64,000 nucleotides of DNA from Ruminococcus sp. HUN007 (GCF_000712055.1 NZ_JOOA01000002.1:2108001-2172000), one strand, 5' to 3'; counted from the first letter of the stretch, positions 37,132-46,219 are shown. Made by a program: numbers and translations. Notes: generated by a model not told the origin, from the letters alone.

Positions 37132-39360
37132 ATGAGAAAGCGTATAACAGCAGCATTATTATCCCTGGCGATGGTATCGTCACTATTCTGTACCGTACCT
37201 TATGCATGTGCTGCAGATAACAGTGTAGCTTTTACTGCCGGAATAGAACAGTGGGATTATCCTGTCGGAGCACCTAAGCATATTGAAGGCACGACAATGG
37301 ATGATTTCATTGCGGGTTTTGAGCCGGATGCATTTGTGTACAAGATAAACAATGGCAGAAAAGCTTTTGCAGTTACTCCGTCCGGTGACACTCACTATTT
37401 TGAGATCGGACAGGTTGCAAATCCGAATTCAGCACTGTATTCAGTTGTTAAAATGCGTGAAGGAACGGAGCCTCCTGTAAAGGAAATCAATGAAAAGATC
37501 GGTGCGTCTGATAAATACAAGGTCACATTCTATAAATATGATGACAGTGATGAATACAGGTTTTACATTGCAGGTGAAGAATATGAGACTGCTGTCCTTG
37601 ATATGCTTAAAAATGACAGTAATGTTCTCAGCATAGAAAACAGACGTGATGTTACTGAAGCAGGTTTTAATCTTAAGTATCTGTATGTTTCAACTGAAAT
37701 GGAAACTGAAGAATTTATAGAAAGCTATCCGCAGTTTTGCCTTGAAAACGTTTCTTATCAGTCTTCAGGAGATGAATTCTACAATCACTGGTTCATTTTC
37801 AGAAATAAAACAACATCACCTGAATATTATGAAGATTTTATGAAACTTAAACAGAGCGGAGAACAGTTTGAACTAAGATTTATGGTTAATGCTTTAGCAG
37901 CCATGAATCCGCACTATGTACTGACGGAAACTCTTTATACTGCAGATGGAACAGATACTCCTCCTATGCCATTACCGGCTGAATTTGTTAAAGGTGATGT
38001 CACAGCGGATGGGGTAATTGATGTGACAGATGTTTCATGTCTCTCACTGTATCTCATCGGAGATATTGAACTTTCAGGTTTTCAGAAAAAGAGTGCGGAC
38101 GTAGATAATGACGGAGAGGTAAAACTCACTGACCTTGCAAAACTGCGTCAGTATCTTTCAAAAAAGATCGATACACTGGATACTGTGTTAAATGATGTTC
38201 CGAATACAGCAAGCAAAGAGGCACTTGCTCTGCCGGTATACAGGACATCGCGTATAGTTGCTGACAGGAAGAAAGCGGACAGTTATTCAGCGTTTGCAGC
38301 AAGCTTCTCTGATGATATTCTGCTTAATACGGACGATGAGAATGAAGGCGTCAACAGAGTTTATTCACCGATAAGCATCTACATGGCGACATCAATGCTG
38401 GCTGAATGCTGTGATGGCGAAAGCCTTGATGAACTTCTTGGTCTGCTTGAAGTTTCCGATAAGGAAGAACTTGCAGCTATCAATAAGAATGTATTCGATT
38501 CTCTTTATTTTGATAATGACAGCTACTGTAAGATAAACAATTCCATATGGATAGACCGTCGTTTTACCCCGGCGGAAGACGCTATAAAAAATCTTGCGGA
38601 TAAATACTATGCAGCATCATTCCTGCGAGATCTTAGTTCACAGAATGACTGTAAGGAGATCACGAAATGGATAAGTGACAACACAGCCGGAAAATTTGAA
38701 CCGGAAATACTTCCGAGTACGGAAGCCGTTCTTAAGATAATTAACACGGTAATTTTTAAGGACAGCTGGAATATGAAATTTACGGATACGGAAACCGGAA
38801 TATTCAAAGGTGCTGACAGCGACATAGAGTGTCAGTTCATGAAGGGTTATGACCGTGCGGATATTGCTCTGGATGAAGATTTTGCGACATACATCAAGAG
38901 TTTTATTAACGGATATGAAATGAATTTTGTTCTTCCGGCAGAAGGAAAGACTGTCGCAGATCTTGTTTCAGATGAAACTGTAATGCAGAGGATCTTTGAA
39001 AGAAAAGACAGAAGTGAGTATGATGTTACTGCTTCAGTACCGAAGTTTTCATCAAAATCGAAGTTTAACATTATCGATACTTTAACTGATATTGGAGTTA
39101 CAAGTATATTTGACAAAGCAGACCTCGGACCTCTTTTAGGAAATCAGACATCTGCTCCTGTTGACGAATTTGTTCATGAGGCAGTTATTGATGTAAGTGA
39201 AAACGGATGCGAAGCAGCAGCCTACACACTGATCAACTGTGATGAATGTGCGTGTCCGCAATATGAATTCAATGCAGACAGACCGTTTATCTACTTCATA
39301 TCAGACGCTGCCGGCACACCAGTCTTCATCGGCATTGTTAATGATCCTACACAGAAATAA
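37132..39360 (+). CDS. Dockerin-serpin with family 1 N-terminal domain
   Basis: 742 residues; ATG after GAAAGGATGATAAAAC. Signal peptide 1-28. Family domain 30-275 (AGIEQW, SVVKMREGTEPPVKEINEKI, AVLDMLKNDSNVLSIENRRD) as in 23846 and 35058. Dockerin about 285-345 (GDVTADGVIDVTD, ADVDNDGEVKLTD, RQYLSKKIDTLD). Serpin 370-742: RVYSPISIYMATSMLAECCD, INTVIFKDSWNMKF, MNFVLPAEGK, hinge DVSENGCEAAAYTLINCDEC and DRPFIYFISDAAGTPVFIGI. The hinge keeps small residues, as needed for an inhibitory serpin. Cys-rich reactive loop. One protein thus joins two possible inhibitor folds on a dockerin. Confidence 0.85.
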   Translation: MRKRITAALLSLAMVSSLFCTVPYACAADNSVAFTAGIEQWDYPVGAPKHIEGTTMDDFIAGFEPDAFVYKINNGRKAFAVTPSGDTHYFEIGQVANPNSALYSVVKMREGTEPPVKEINEKIGASDKYKVTFYKYDDSDEYRFYIAGEEYETAVLDMLKNDSNVLSIENRRDVTEAGFNLKYLYVSTEMETEEFIESYPQFCLENVSYQSSGDEFYNHWFIFRNKTTSPEYYEDFMKLKQSGEQFELRFMVNALAAMNPHYVLTETLYTADGTDTPPMPLPAEFVKGDVTADGVIDVTDVSCLSLYLIGDIELSGFQKKSADVDNDGEVKLTDLAKLRQYLSKKIDTLDTVLNDVPNTASKEALALPVYRTSRIVADRKKADSYSAFAASFSDDILLNTDDENEGVNRVYSPISIYMATSMLAECCDGESLDELLGLLEVSDKEELAAINKNVFDSLYFDNDSYCKINNSIWIDRRFTPAEDAIKNLADKYYAASFLRDLSSQNDCKEITKWISDNTAGKFEPEILPSTEAVLKIINTVIFKDSWNMKFTDTETGIFKGADSDIECQFMKGYDRADIALDEDFATYIKSFINGYEMNFVLPAEGKTVADLVSDETVMQRIFERKDRSEYDVTASVPKFSSKSKFNIIDTLTDIGVTSIFDKADLGPLLGNQTSAPVDEFVHEAVIDVSENGCEAAAYTLINCDECACPQYEFNADRPFIYFISDAAGTPVFIGIVNDPTQK

Positions 39361-39373
39361 ATATTATAGTGAA

Positions 39374-39401
39374 CGCAAAAAAAGAATTTTACGTTCACGA
39401 T
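39374..39401 (+). terminator. Possible terminator after serpin gene
   Basis: GTGAACG...CGTTCAC stem with an A/T-rich loop. Weak T tail, so uncertain. Confidence 0.4.
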
Positions 39402-39410
39402 AATTAATTC

Positions 39411-39521
39411 AATACAGATGATCAGCAGAAGGCAGCCGATGTTGACGCTGATGGTGCAGTTACACTTGCAGACCTTGCAAGACTTCAGCAGTATCTTTCA
39501 AAGAAGATAACATCATTCTGA
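39411..39521 (+). pseudogene. Orphan second half of a dockerin
   Basis: Encodes DDQQKAADVDADGAVTLADL and QQYLSKKITSF then TGA, with no start codon or first repeat. The end and the following leader and hairpin are the same as behind the gene ending at 53263. A recombination scar. Confidence 0.75.
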
Positions 39522-39524
39522 TAT

Positions 39525-39710
39525 TCAGCAATTTTCATCCTTAAGGATTACTCTGAATAAATAAAAACAGCGGGAGTACCGGTAAAAAATCCGGTGCTCC
39601 CGTTTGCTTCTGTATAATGGTAGTCTTCACCCCTGCGGGCCGAAGACTGCTATAGAAAAACCGAGCTGGTCAGCTCGGTTTGTAAAATTGCGCCGGAGAC
39701 GCCACATTTT
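39525..39710. repeat. Composite intergenic hairpin repeat
   Basis: TTTTCATCCTTAAGGATTAC leader, GGGAGTACCGG/CCGGTGCTCCC stem, GTCTTCACCCCTGCGGGCCGAAGAC, AACCGAGCTGGTCAGCTCGGTT and GCGCCGGAGACGCC. Continues into the duplicated promoter below. Confidence 0.75.
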
Positions 39711-39766
39711 CATTCGGGCGGCTGCAACATGGCGATATTTGCAAAAAAAACTATTTTGTTTTGCTG

Positions 39767-39882
39767 TTGTCATAAACGTGAGAATATAGTATAATTTAAG
39801 ATAACAATTACAGAAGACTAATAAACACTTTAAAATAAAAGGTATCGGGCATCATTTGAAACTGACGTTCGGTACCTTTTGT
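39767..39882 (+). ncRNA. Candidate small RNA or leader: promoter and terminator without ORF, copy 2
   Basis: TTGTCA (39767-39772), 17 bp, TATAAT (39790-39795), then the same AAAAGGTATCG/CGGTACCTTTT stem as copy 1. Nearly unchanged from 21998-22113, while the DNA downstream of the twin boxes differs. Confidence 0.5.
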
Positions 39883-39923
39883 GAAAATAAAACAAACTGG
39901 CAATGCTTGTTTTATAACTTTCT

Positions 39924-39977
39924 ACAAACTTAAAAAATAGTGTCACAAACGAAATGCGTAAGGGTACTTAGTATATG
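39924..39977 (+). promoter_or_regulatory. Twin-box promoter of ECF module
   Basis: ACAAAC at 39924-39929 and GTCACAAAC with ACAAAC at 39945-39950 (21-bp step), then TTAGTATATGAAGGG. About 100 bases before the sigma start. Confidence 0.55.
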
Positions 39978-40075
39978 AAGGGACATTTAGAAGCTTTGAA
40001 GATTCTGAAAATCAGAACAGGCTTTTGGGCATTTCTCTTTATATCCGGAATAACAGAGAGGTGAAACTGCAGGAC

Positions 40076-40633
40076 ATGGAAGATGAAAAGATAATCGAGC
40101 TCTACTGGCTCCGTTCTGAATCTGCCATTACGGAAACCGATAAAAAATACAGGGAACACTGTATGTATATCGCAAGGAATATCCTAAACGATATTTCCGA
40201 TTCAGAAGAATGTCTTAATGATACGTATCTTGCAGCTTGGAACAGCATGCCTCCTGAAAGGCCGTCTCACCTTTCGGCATTTCTCGCAAAGATCACAAAG
40301 AACATTGCACTTAAACGCTTCCGCTACTATACGGCGGATAAGCGAAAGAAAAGCGCACAGGTTCCGATCGATGAGATATCCGAAAGCGCGGTCGGCACAT
40401 TTGATGTGGAAGACACATCTGATTTAAAGGAGCTTGCGGGGCTTATAAGTGATTTCCTCAGAAAACACAGCAAGGAAAAAAGAGTTGTTTTTCTAAGACG
40501 TTATTTCTTCTTTGATTCCTTTGAACAGATATCCGACCTTACAGGACTTAGCGAAGACAATATCAGAAAGATCCTGTCAAGAATGCGGAAACAGCTTAAG
40601 GAGTATCTGACGAAAAGAGGTGTTAAGGTATGA
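40076..40633 (+). CDS. ECF-type RNA polymerase sigma factor
   Basis: 185 residues from ATG 40076 (MEDEKIIELYWLRSES), which aligns with the paralogues; an ATG at 40025 adds 17 residues without good signals. Region 2: SDSEECLNDTYLAAWNSMPP, FLAKITKNIALKRF. Region 4: KRVVFLRRYFFFDSFEQISD, LTGLSEDNIRKILSRMRKQL. The most diverged member of the clade here. Stop overlaps the next ATG by 4 bases. Confidence 0.88.
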   Translation: MEDEKIIELYWLRSESAITETDKKYREHCMYIARNILNDISDSEECLNDTYLAAWNSMPPERPSHLSAFLAKITKNIALKRFRYYTADKRKKSAQVPIDEISESAVGTFDVEDTSDLKELAGLISDFLRKHSKEKRVVFLRRYFFFDSFEQISDLTGLSEDNIRKILSRMRKQLKEYLTKRGVKV

Positions 40634-41692
40634 CAGGAGATGATCTTATCGATGCTGTCTCGATGGTCGATGATGATCTTATCGAAGAGGCGGCGGAGTA
40701 TAAAAAAGAAGGAAAAGGTCATATCGTACTGATAGTTTCCGCTTTCGCCGCATCGGCAGCGGCCATCGCAGTTGTAAATAATCTGCCGGGATACACCAGT
40801 GATCCGCATGATTTTGAAGTGGATAACAGCGTGCAGACGGTGGTAACAACCGAAGCTACGACAGCCGGAACATCAGGTACAGATGCTGTTTCAGATGTAT
40901 CTGCCGGTACCGTACCAGCACCTTTTACAGAACCGTCCATTCCGGAAACATCAAAGTCTTCAGATACTTCTGATTCAGTTACCGATGAAGCGACAGAAGC
41001 CAATCAGAAAACAGCATCACCTTCGTCACCAACACCTTCTGCACCCCGCCGCACAGAAGTTTATCCGGTAACAGAACCGCATTCGGTGACAGAATCATAT
41101 CTTATTACTGAAGCATCGCCTGCTGCGGATACATCTGTCGTTACCGAAACAGCTGTCGAAGAAACACCTGTAACCGAAGAGCCGCATCCGGAACAAATTC
41201 CGCCCCCACGACCCGTTCCGTCACCGGATCCTCCGGTAACTGTGCCGGAAAGACCAACGCCAATGCCGACTCCGATGCCGGAAACGGCAGTTACTGTACC
41301 GCAAAGACCGACATCGGTAGGTGGTGGAGAAATCTTGACATTACCACCTGAACCGTCGTCACCAGATCCTGTATTGCCGGTCAACAGAGAAAATAACAGT
41401 TATGATCATGCTGTATTATCTGAAAAATCATACAGTAAACGCTGTGTTTATATTTTTTCAGAAGATCATATAGGTGAAAATATCGTACTTCCGTTTTTTT
41501 ATTGAAGATGTATCGACCGGATCAGGATGCAGGGCAATTGCAAAAACTGTGAATGAGTTTAGCAGTGATGAAATATTCCTGCTAAAATGCGGTGCAACCG
41601 AAGGCAAATATTATGTGTTCTTAAATGACAGTCTTTCTGCTGAAGAGGAAGACAAGATTTTTAAAACTTTAGGAATAACTAAATTTAATTAG
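40630..41692 (+). CDS. Membrane-anchored anti-sigma-like protein carrying a domain shared with dockerin proteins, apparent frameshift
   Basis: Cytosolic VDDDLIEEAAEYKKEGK, membrane helix about 35-55, then FEVDNSVQTVVTT. Stalk about 70-240, Thr/Pro-rich. The frame breaks at a T7 run (41494-41500); with six T the last domain is whole: LPVNRENNSYDHAVLSEKSY, SKRCVYIF, DEIFLLKCGATEGKYYVFLN and KIFKTLGITKFN. This domain of about 105 residues also occurs in the two secreted dockerin proteins encoded next (41736, 43713). It therefore looks like a sensor that shares fold or partner with its own regulon products. Confidence 0.75.
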
Positions 41693-41735
41693 AATAACGA
41701 ATATCAGGATAATTATTTGAGAAAGGATGATTTAT

Positions 41736-43085
41736 ATGAAAAAAGCAATAGCAGCAATGTGTAGCATTATCGCCTGCGCATCATTTATGACATCTGCAGT
41801 AGTCAGCGCAAAATCCGAAACACTTGATCAGATCAGTAAGAATATGCCTGAGGGAACGATGATTCTTATAGGAGATATCGATGGTTCTGAAGTAATAGAT
41901 GTGACAGACTTAACACTTTGCTCACTCTGGCTTTTAGGAGATGTCGAACTGGAAGACAGCCAGAAAATATGTGCCGATACAAATATGGATGCCGCTCTTA
42001 ATATCAGTGATCTGGCTAATTTCGGAGCGTACTGTGCGAAGAAAGTTCCGGAAGGTTCGGCAAATATGATCGGCGTAAAAAGAAGCTTTTCGAATAAGCA
42101 GATCGAAAGAGAACCGTTCCCGGAAGGTTATATTATGCCGGTGAACAGAGAAGACAACACTTATGACTATGCAACGTATAAAGAAAATACATACACCAAG
42201 AGATGTGTTCACGTCTTTGATGAAACTCAGTTTGATGAGAAAAAAGTGAATCCGTTTGTTCGCAGTAATAACGGAGGCGTCATGGAATTTGCAAGCACCG
42301 TAAAAGGAATAAGCAGTGATAATATGTTCCTTGTAAAATGCGGAACTGAAGAAGGAAAATACTTTGTGTTCTTAAACGAAAGCCTTACCGAAGAAGAAGC
42401 AAAGCAGATCTATGACCAGTTTGGAATAACAGAATACACAACTCCGGAACCTAAAACTTTCCCTGAACCGGAACAGCCGATTCCAACACCGGCACCTACA
42501 GCCGCTCCGAATGACGGAACAGATTACAGTAAGGTTGAACGTGATCCGGAAGCAATAGAAAACGGTTTTAGCGGAGCTAGAGAAGCAACTGAAGAACAGA
42601 TTGCTGCAAGCAAAAACCAGCCGGATAAGGATAAGATGGCAGTACCGACAGCCGTACCGAATGACGAATCAGATTACAGCAAAGTTGAACGTGATTCGGA
42701 AGCAATAGAAAACGGTTTTAGCGGAGCCAGAGAAGCGACTGAAGAGCAGATTGCAGCAAGCAAAAATCAGCCGGACAAGGATAAGATGCCTGTACCGACA
42801 GCCGTACCGAATGACGAATCAGATTACAGCAAAGTTGAACGTGATCCGGAAGCAATAGAAAACGGTTTTAGCGGAGCCAGAGAAGCGACTGAAGAGCAGA
42901 TTGCAGCAAGCAAAAATCAGCCGGACAAGGATAAGATGCCTGTACCGACAGCCGTACCGAATGACGGAACAGATTACAGTAAGGTTGAACGTGATCCGGA
43001 AGCAATAGAAAACGGTTTTAGCGGAGCTAGAGAAGCGACTGAAGAGCAGATTGCCGTAAGCAAAAATCAGCCGGATAAGGACTAG
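41736..43085 (+). CDS. Secreted dockerin protein with shared 'PVNRE' domain and 50-residue tandem repeats
   Basis: 449 residues from ATG 41736 (GAAAGGATGATTTAT). Signal peptide 1-25. Divergent dockerin about 33-95 (GDIDGSEVIDVTD, ADTNMDAALNISD; its second loop is degenerate). Shared domain about 125-225 (MPVNREDNTYDYATYKENTY, NMFLVKCGTEEGKYFVFLNE). Four 50-residue repeats (YSKVERDPEAIENGFSGARE, EQIAASKNQPDKDKM) to the end. The stop TAG is created at the TA border of a MITE; beyond the MITE the old frame seems to go on (IPASKAVPTEG, stop), so the C-terminus is slightly shortened. Confidence 0.78.
   Translation: MKKAIAAMCSIIACASFMTSAVVSAKSETLDQISKNMPEGTMILIGDIDGSEVIDVTDLTLCSLWLLGDVELEDSQKICADTNMDAALNISDLANFGAYCAKKVPEGSANMIGVKRSFSNKQIEREPFPEGYIMPVNREDNTYDYATYKENTYTKRCVHVFDETQFDEKKVNPFVRSNNGGVMEFASTVKGISSDNMFLVKCGTEEGKYFVFLNESLTEEEAKQIYDQFGITEYTTPEPKTFPEPEQPIPTPAPTAAPNDGTDYSKVERDPEAIENGFSGAREATEEQIAASKNQPDKDKMAVPTAVPNDESDYSKVERDSEAIENGFSGAREATEEQIAASKNQPDKDKMPVPTAVPNDESDYSKVERDPEAIENGFSGAREATEEQIAASKNQPDKDKMPVPTAVPNDGTDYSKVERDPEAIENGFSGAREATEEQIAVSKNQPDKD
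42487..43085 (+). repeat. Tandem 150-bp coding repeat, four copies
   Basis: Units marked by ATGACGRAWCAGATTACAG at 42511, 42661, 42811 and 42961, exactly 150 bp apart and highly similar. A single unit occurs in the gene at 43713. Prone to copy-number change. Confidence 0.85.
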
Positions 43086-43197
43086 GGAAACACTGATTAA
43101 ATCGGAAATCCGGCTTCGCCGGATTTCCGGAGGTGGGATTTGCGGGGCTTCGCCCCGGAGTCCCACGCTGATTTATGAATAAATCAGTGTTTTCCTA
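43083..43197. mobile_element. 115-bp TA-flanked MITE, copy 2
   Basis: TA-GGGAAACACTGATT ... AATCAGTGTTTTCC-TA, internal stems as in copy 1 (8846-8960). Inserted in the last codons of the dockerin gene and supplying its stop. Confidence 0.85.
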
Positions 43198-43261
43198 GAT
43201 TCCTGCATCAAAAGCCGTACCGACAGAAGGATAAGTTGTTTCAATAATATCGAAATACTCA

Positions 43262-43325
43262 TCAATTACTCTGAATAAATGCAGCGGGAGTACCGGTAAA
43301 TCAAAATCCGTTGCTCCCGCTGATT
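43262..43325. repeat. Intergenic hairpin repeat (GGGAGTACC type)
   Basis: CAATTACTCTGAATAAAT leader, stem of GCGGGAGTACCGG and TTGCTCCCGC. A further 50 bases (TGCTGTATTGTTCAGTATAT and on) are repeated at 45371-45415. The rest of 43326-43712 is A+T-rich, with an AGCCAAC...GTTGGCT stem (43467-43486) and TGTGTATAATAAGCAGAG at about 43567, the likely promoter of the next gene. Confidence 0.65.
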
Positions 43326-43712
43326 GCTGTATTGTTCAGTATATCTGAGATTATTACAGTTAAGGTTACTGTTCACGGGCTAGCCACAAATACAGAATAG
43401 CAAAGATGGCGAATATTCTGACAGCTATCTGACTCCGGAAGAATATTACGCTCAAAGAGTATAAAAGCCAACTATTAGTTCGTTGGCTAAATCAACATTA
43501 ACAGAACGTGAAAATGTACATGATAAACAAACTTTCGGAATATCCATAAGATAATTCCGACTTTAATGTGTATAATAAGCAGAGAACAAAAATAGTTTAA
43601 ATGATTCATTGTAAAAAAGCTTTGATTCATTAAAATTATGTAATAGTTCTTTAAAACATAATCATAATCAAATCCGAACACACATTTTAAATTTTATGAA
43701 AGGATGTTCTCT

Positions 43713-45234
43713 ATGAAAAAAACAAAAAAGATCTGTGCTTTACTGTTATCATCACTCATAGTATCAGCTTGGTCTGTTTCTACTGTTTCAGCCGAAGCTT
43801 TAAAAGAACCTGAGATAAAAGATTTGCTGGATAATGGAACAGATATCTGGCAGGTTATTGATCGCATTACCGGAGAACAAGGTACAATCTCATGCGACAT
43901 TACGGTCAAACCAGGTACGGATCTTCCAAAACTAAAAGAAACTCACAGAATAGATTTCACTTCTGTGAAAGACGTGTACAATGTTGTCGCACCTCCCGAA
44001 GATTTCAAAGCATATTCTGAACTTGAGTGTTTTGAGTCTATGTCCTATCATTTTTATTCATCGTCTGTAGATACCTCGTCACAGCCTCAACTGGGTTCGC
44101 CGCAGTATTACAGGAACAAACTCGATAAAGGATTGTACAACGATAAAATGTACATTATGATTATTCCGGAAGAAAGTGCTGATATAAATGATATTTTAGT
44201 TCCTGGTTCGGCAATGTTTTATCCGAAAAACTCCGGATATGATATTCGTAAAGCAATATTTATAAATCCTACGGAAGAAGAAGTATATAAGTATCTTGAC
44301 ATAATAGAAGAACATCCGGATTTGATTGAATATTACATCATAAGCTTCAATGAATATCGTGGACTTGTACCAGATGGTGCCAGAGTAGATATCAAAGGTG
44401 ACCTTGACGGGAACAAAACCATTGATACTACAGATCTAACGCTTCTTTCTCTTGCACTTATCGGAGATAATACTCTTTCTGATGCTCAGTTGATAACAGC
44501 AGATATTGACGGTGACGGAGCTGTTACCCTCGCTGATCTCGCAAGACTTCAGCAGTATCTTTCAAAGAAGATAGAGTCACTTGATTCCGGTTCATCTCCA
44601 GCACCGACACCGGAACCGACAGTTGCACCAACATCAACTCCTACTACTATCGACAGACCACAGATACCAGATGACTATATCTGGCCGATAAACAGGGAGA
44701 ACCACACATTTGATTATGCAACCCTTAGTGGAAAAGCATATACCAAGAGATGCGTTCATACTTTTGATGAAAGTACACTGGATGAGAAAACACGGAATGC
44801 ATTCTTTGAAAGTACAGTCGAAAGAACAGGACTTATGGCGTCAGTAAAAAACAGTAAGCGGAATAAGCAGTGAAGATATGTTCTTACTGAAATGCGGAAA
44901 TGAAGAAGGCAATTATTATGTGTTCTTAAATGAAAGCCTTACTGATGAAGAAGCAAAGAAGATCTATGACCAGTTTGGAATAACAGAATACACAACTCCG
45001 GAACCTAAAACTTTCCCTGAACCGGAACAGCCGATTCCAACACCGGTACCAACAGCCGTTCCGATTGACGGAACAGATTACAGCAAAGTTGAACGTGATC
45101 CGGAAGCAATAGAAAACGGTTTTAGCGGAGCCAGAGAAGCGACTGAAGAGCAGATTGCAGCAAGCAAAAATCAGCCGAATAAGGATAAGATGGCAGTACC
45201 GACTGAAAGTCCGGTTGACGGAACAGATGATTGA
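43713..45234 (+). CDS. Secreted dockerin protein with I9-like and shared 'PVNRE' domains, apparent frameshift
   Basis: ATG 43713 after GAAAGGATGTTCTCT. Signal peptide 1-27. Residues 40-110 (GEQGTISCDITVKPGTDLPK, VYNVVAPPEDFKAYSELECF) resemble the N-terminal part of the 30546 protein and inhibitor I9 folds. Dockerin about 225-290 (GDLDGNKTIDTTD, ADIDGDGAVTLAD, QQYLSKKIESLD). Shared domain about 315-420 (WPINRENHTFDYATLSGKAY); the frame breaks inside it at an A6 run (44846-44851), and five A restores VKTVSGISSEDMFLLKCGNE. One copy of the 50-residue repeat follows. A parS-like site lies just after the stop. Confidence 0.77.
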
Positions 45235-45241
45235 TTTGTAA

Positions 45242-45257
45242 TGTTCCACGTGGAACA
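45242..45257. promoter_or_regulatory. parS: parS-like site 2
   Basis: TGTTCCACGTGGAACA, identical to site 1. Seven bases after the stop codon and followed by TTTTT, so it might also act as a weak terminator stem. Confidence 0.7.
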
Positions 45258-45299
45258 TTTTTGAGGCTGATAAAGCGATATGAATACAATAATCTTCAT

Positions 45300-45370
45300 C
45301 TATATGGATTACTCTGAATAAATAAAGCCAGCGGGAGTACCGGTAAATCAAAATCCGTTGCTCCCGCTGA
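45300..45370. repeat. Intergenic hairpin repeat (GGGAGTACC type)
   Basis: GGATTACTCTGAATAAATAA leader, GCGGGAGTACCGG with GTTGCTCCCGC. Followed by the same 50-base tail as at 43326. Confidence 0.7.
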
Positions 45371-45441
45371 TTGCTGTATTGTTCAGTATATCTGAGATCA
45401 TTACAGTTAAGTCCAAAAAAATCAGAAAATTCATATTTTTA

Positions 45442-45521
45442 TTGACTTAACGTTCATAGCGGTATATAATTTAATCAGCAAAGCTCTCGGAAAACGCAGC
45501 CAGCGTCATCTGAGAGCTTTA
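45442..45521 (+). ncRNA. Candidate short transcript: promoter plus hairpin, no ORF
   Basis: TTGACT (45442-45447), 17 bp, TATAAT (45465-45470), then a stem of AAAGCTCTC and GAGAGCTTT (about 45480-45521) with a T-rich tail. No ORF follows before the next module. It could be a small RNA or a promoter remnant with attenuator. Confidence 0.4.
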
Positions 45522-45573
45522 TTATTTGTTGTTATTATTCACAATTAGCGAGTGGATTACTTGTGACATCATA

Positions 45574-45632
45574 CAAACTTAAAATTTGATTGTCACAAAC
45601 GTTTCTGAATGAACACTTTATTATTAGAAGGC
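45574..45632 (+). promoter_or_regulatory. Twin-box promoter of ECF module
   Basis: ACAAAC at 45574-45579 and GTCACAAAC with ACAAAC at 45596-45601 (22-bp step), then TTTATTATTAGAAGGCCTT. Confidence 0.6.
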
Positions 45633-45658
45633 CTTCAAAGGAGCTGACAAGGAGGTGA

Positions 45659-46219
45659 GTGGCTCTGGAAGATGAAAAAATAATTGAACTTTACTGGGAA
45701 CGATCCGAAAATGCAATAGCTGAAACGGATAAAAAATACAGAGAACGTTGTTTGTATGTGGCAAGGTCTATTCTGAATGATATTTCAGATGCTGAAGAAT
45801 GTCTGAATGATACTTATCTTACAGCGTGGAACCTCATGCCGCCTGAAAGACCGAAAATACTTTCTTCATTTCTGTTCAGAATAATTCGTAACCATTCACT
45901 TAACAGGTTAAGGTTCCTTAACAGCAGCAAGAGAAAAAGAGACTTGAGTTTTTCCATTGATGAACTTGGTGAATGTGTTGACGGAAAAAATGATACTGAA
46001 GAAAAGTTTGATGAGACCGAGGTCTTGAATGCGCTCAATGAATTTCTTCGTTCTCTTAATAAAGACAAGCGTTTTATTCTCGTCAGAAGATACTGGTTTT
46101 TTGACAGTATCGCTGAAATTGCGGAGCGTTCTTCAATGACTGAGGAAAATGTCAGAGCCACACTTTCAAGACTGAGAAAGCAGCTTAAAAAGTATCTAAA
46201 AAGAAAGGTGGGGGTATAA
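45659..46219 (+). CDS. ECF-type RNA polymerase sigma factor
   Basis: 186 residues from GTG; CTG three codons on is better spaced from AAGGAGG and matches the paralogues. Region 2: SDAEECLNDTYLTAWNLMPP, FLFRIIRNHSLNRL. Region 4: KRFILVRRYWFFDSIAEIAE, SSMTEENVRATLSRLRKQLK. Ends in TAATG overlap with the next gene. Confidence 0.9.
   Translation: MALEDEKIIELYWERSENAIAETDKKYRERCLYVARSILNDISDAEECLNDTYLTAWNLMPPERPKILSSFLFRIIRNHSLNRLRFLNSSKRKRDLSFSIDELGECVDGKNDTEEKFDETEVLNALNEFLRSLNKDKRFILVRRYWFFDSIAEIAERSSMTEENVRATLSRLRKQLKKYLKRKVGV

Noticed and set aside
42487..43085. Possible CRISPR-like array because of regular 150-bp repeats
   Set aside because: Repeats are in frame, encode a continuous protein and have no spacers; no cas genes are nearby.
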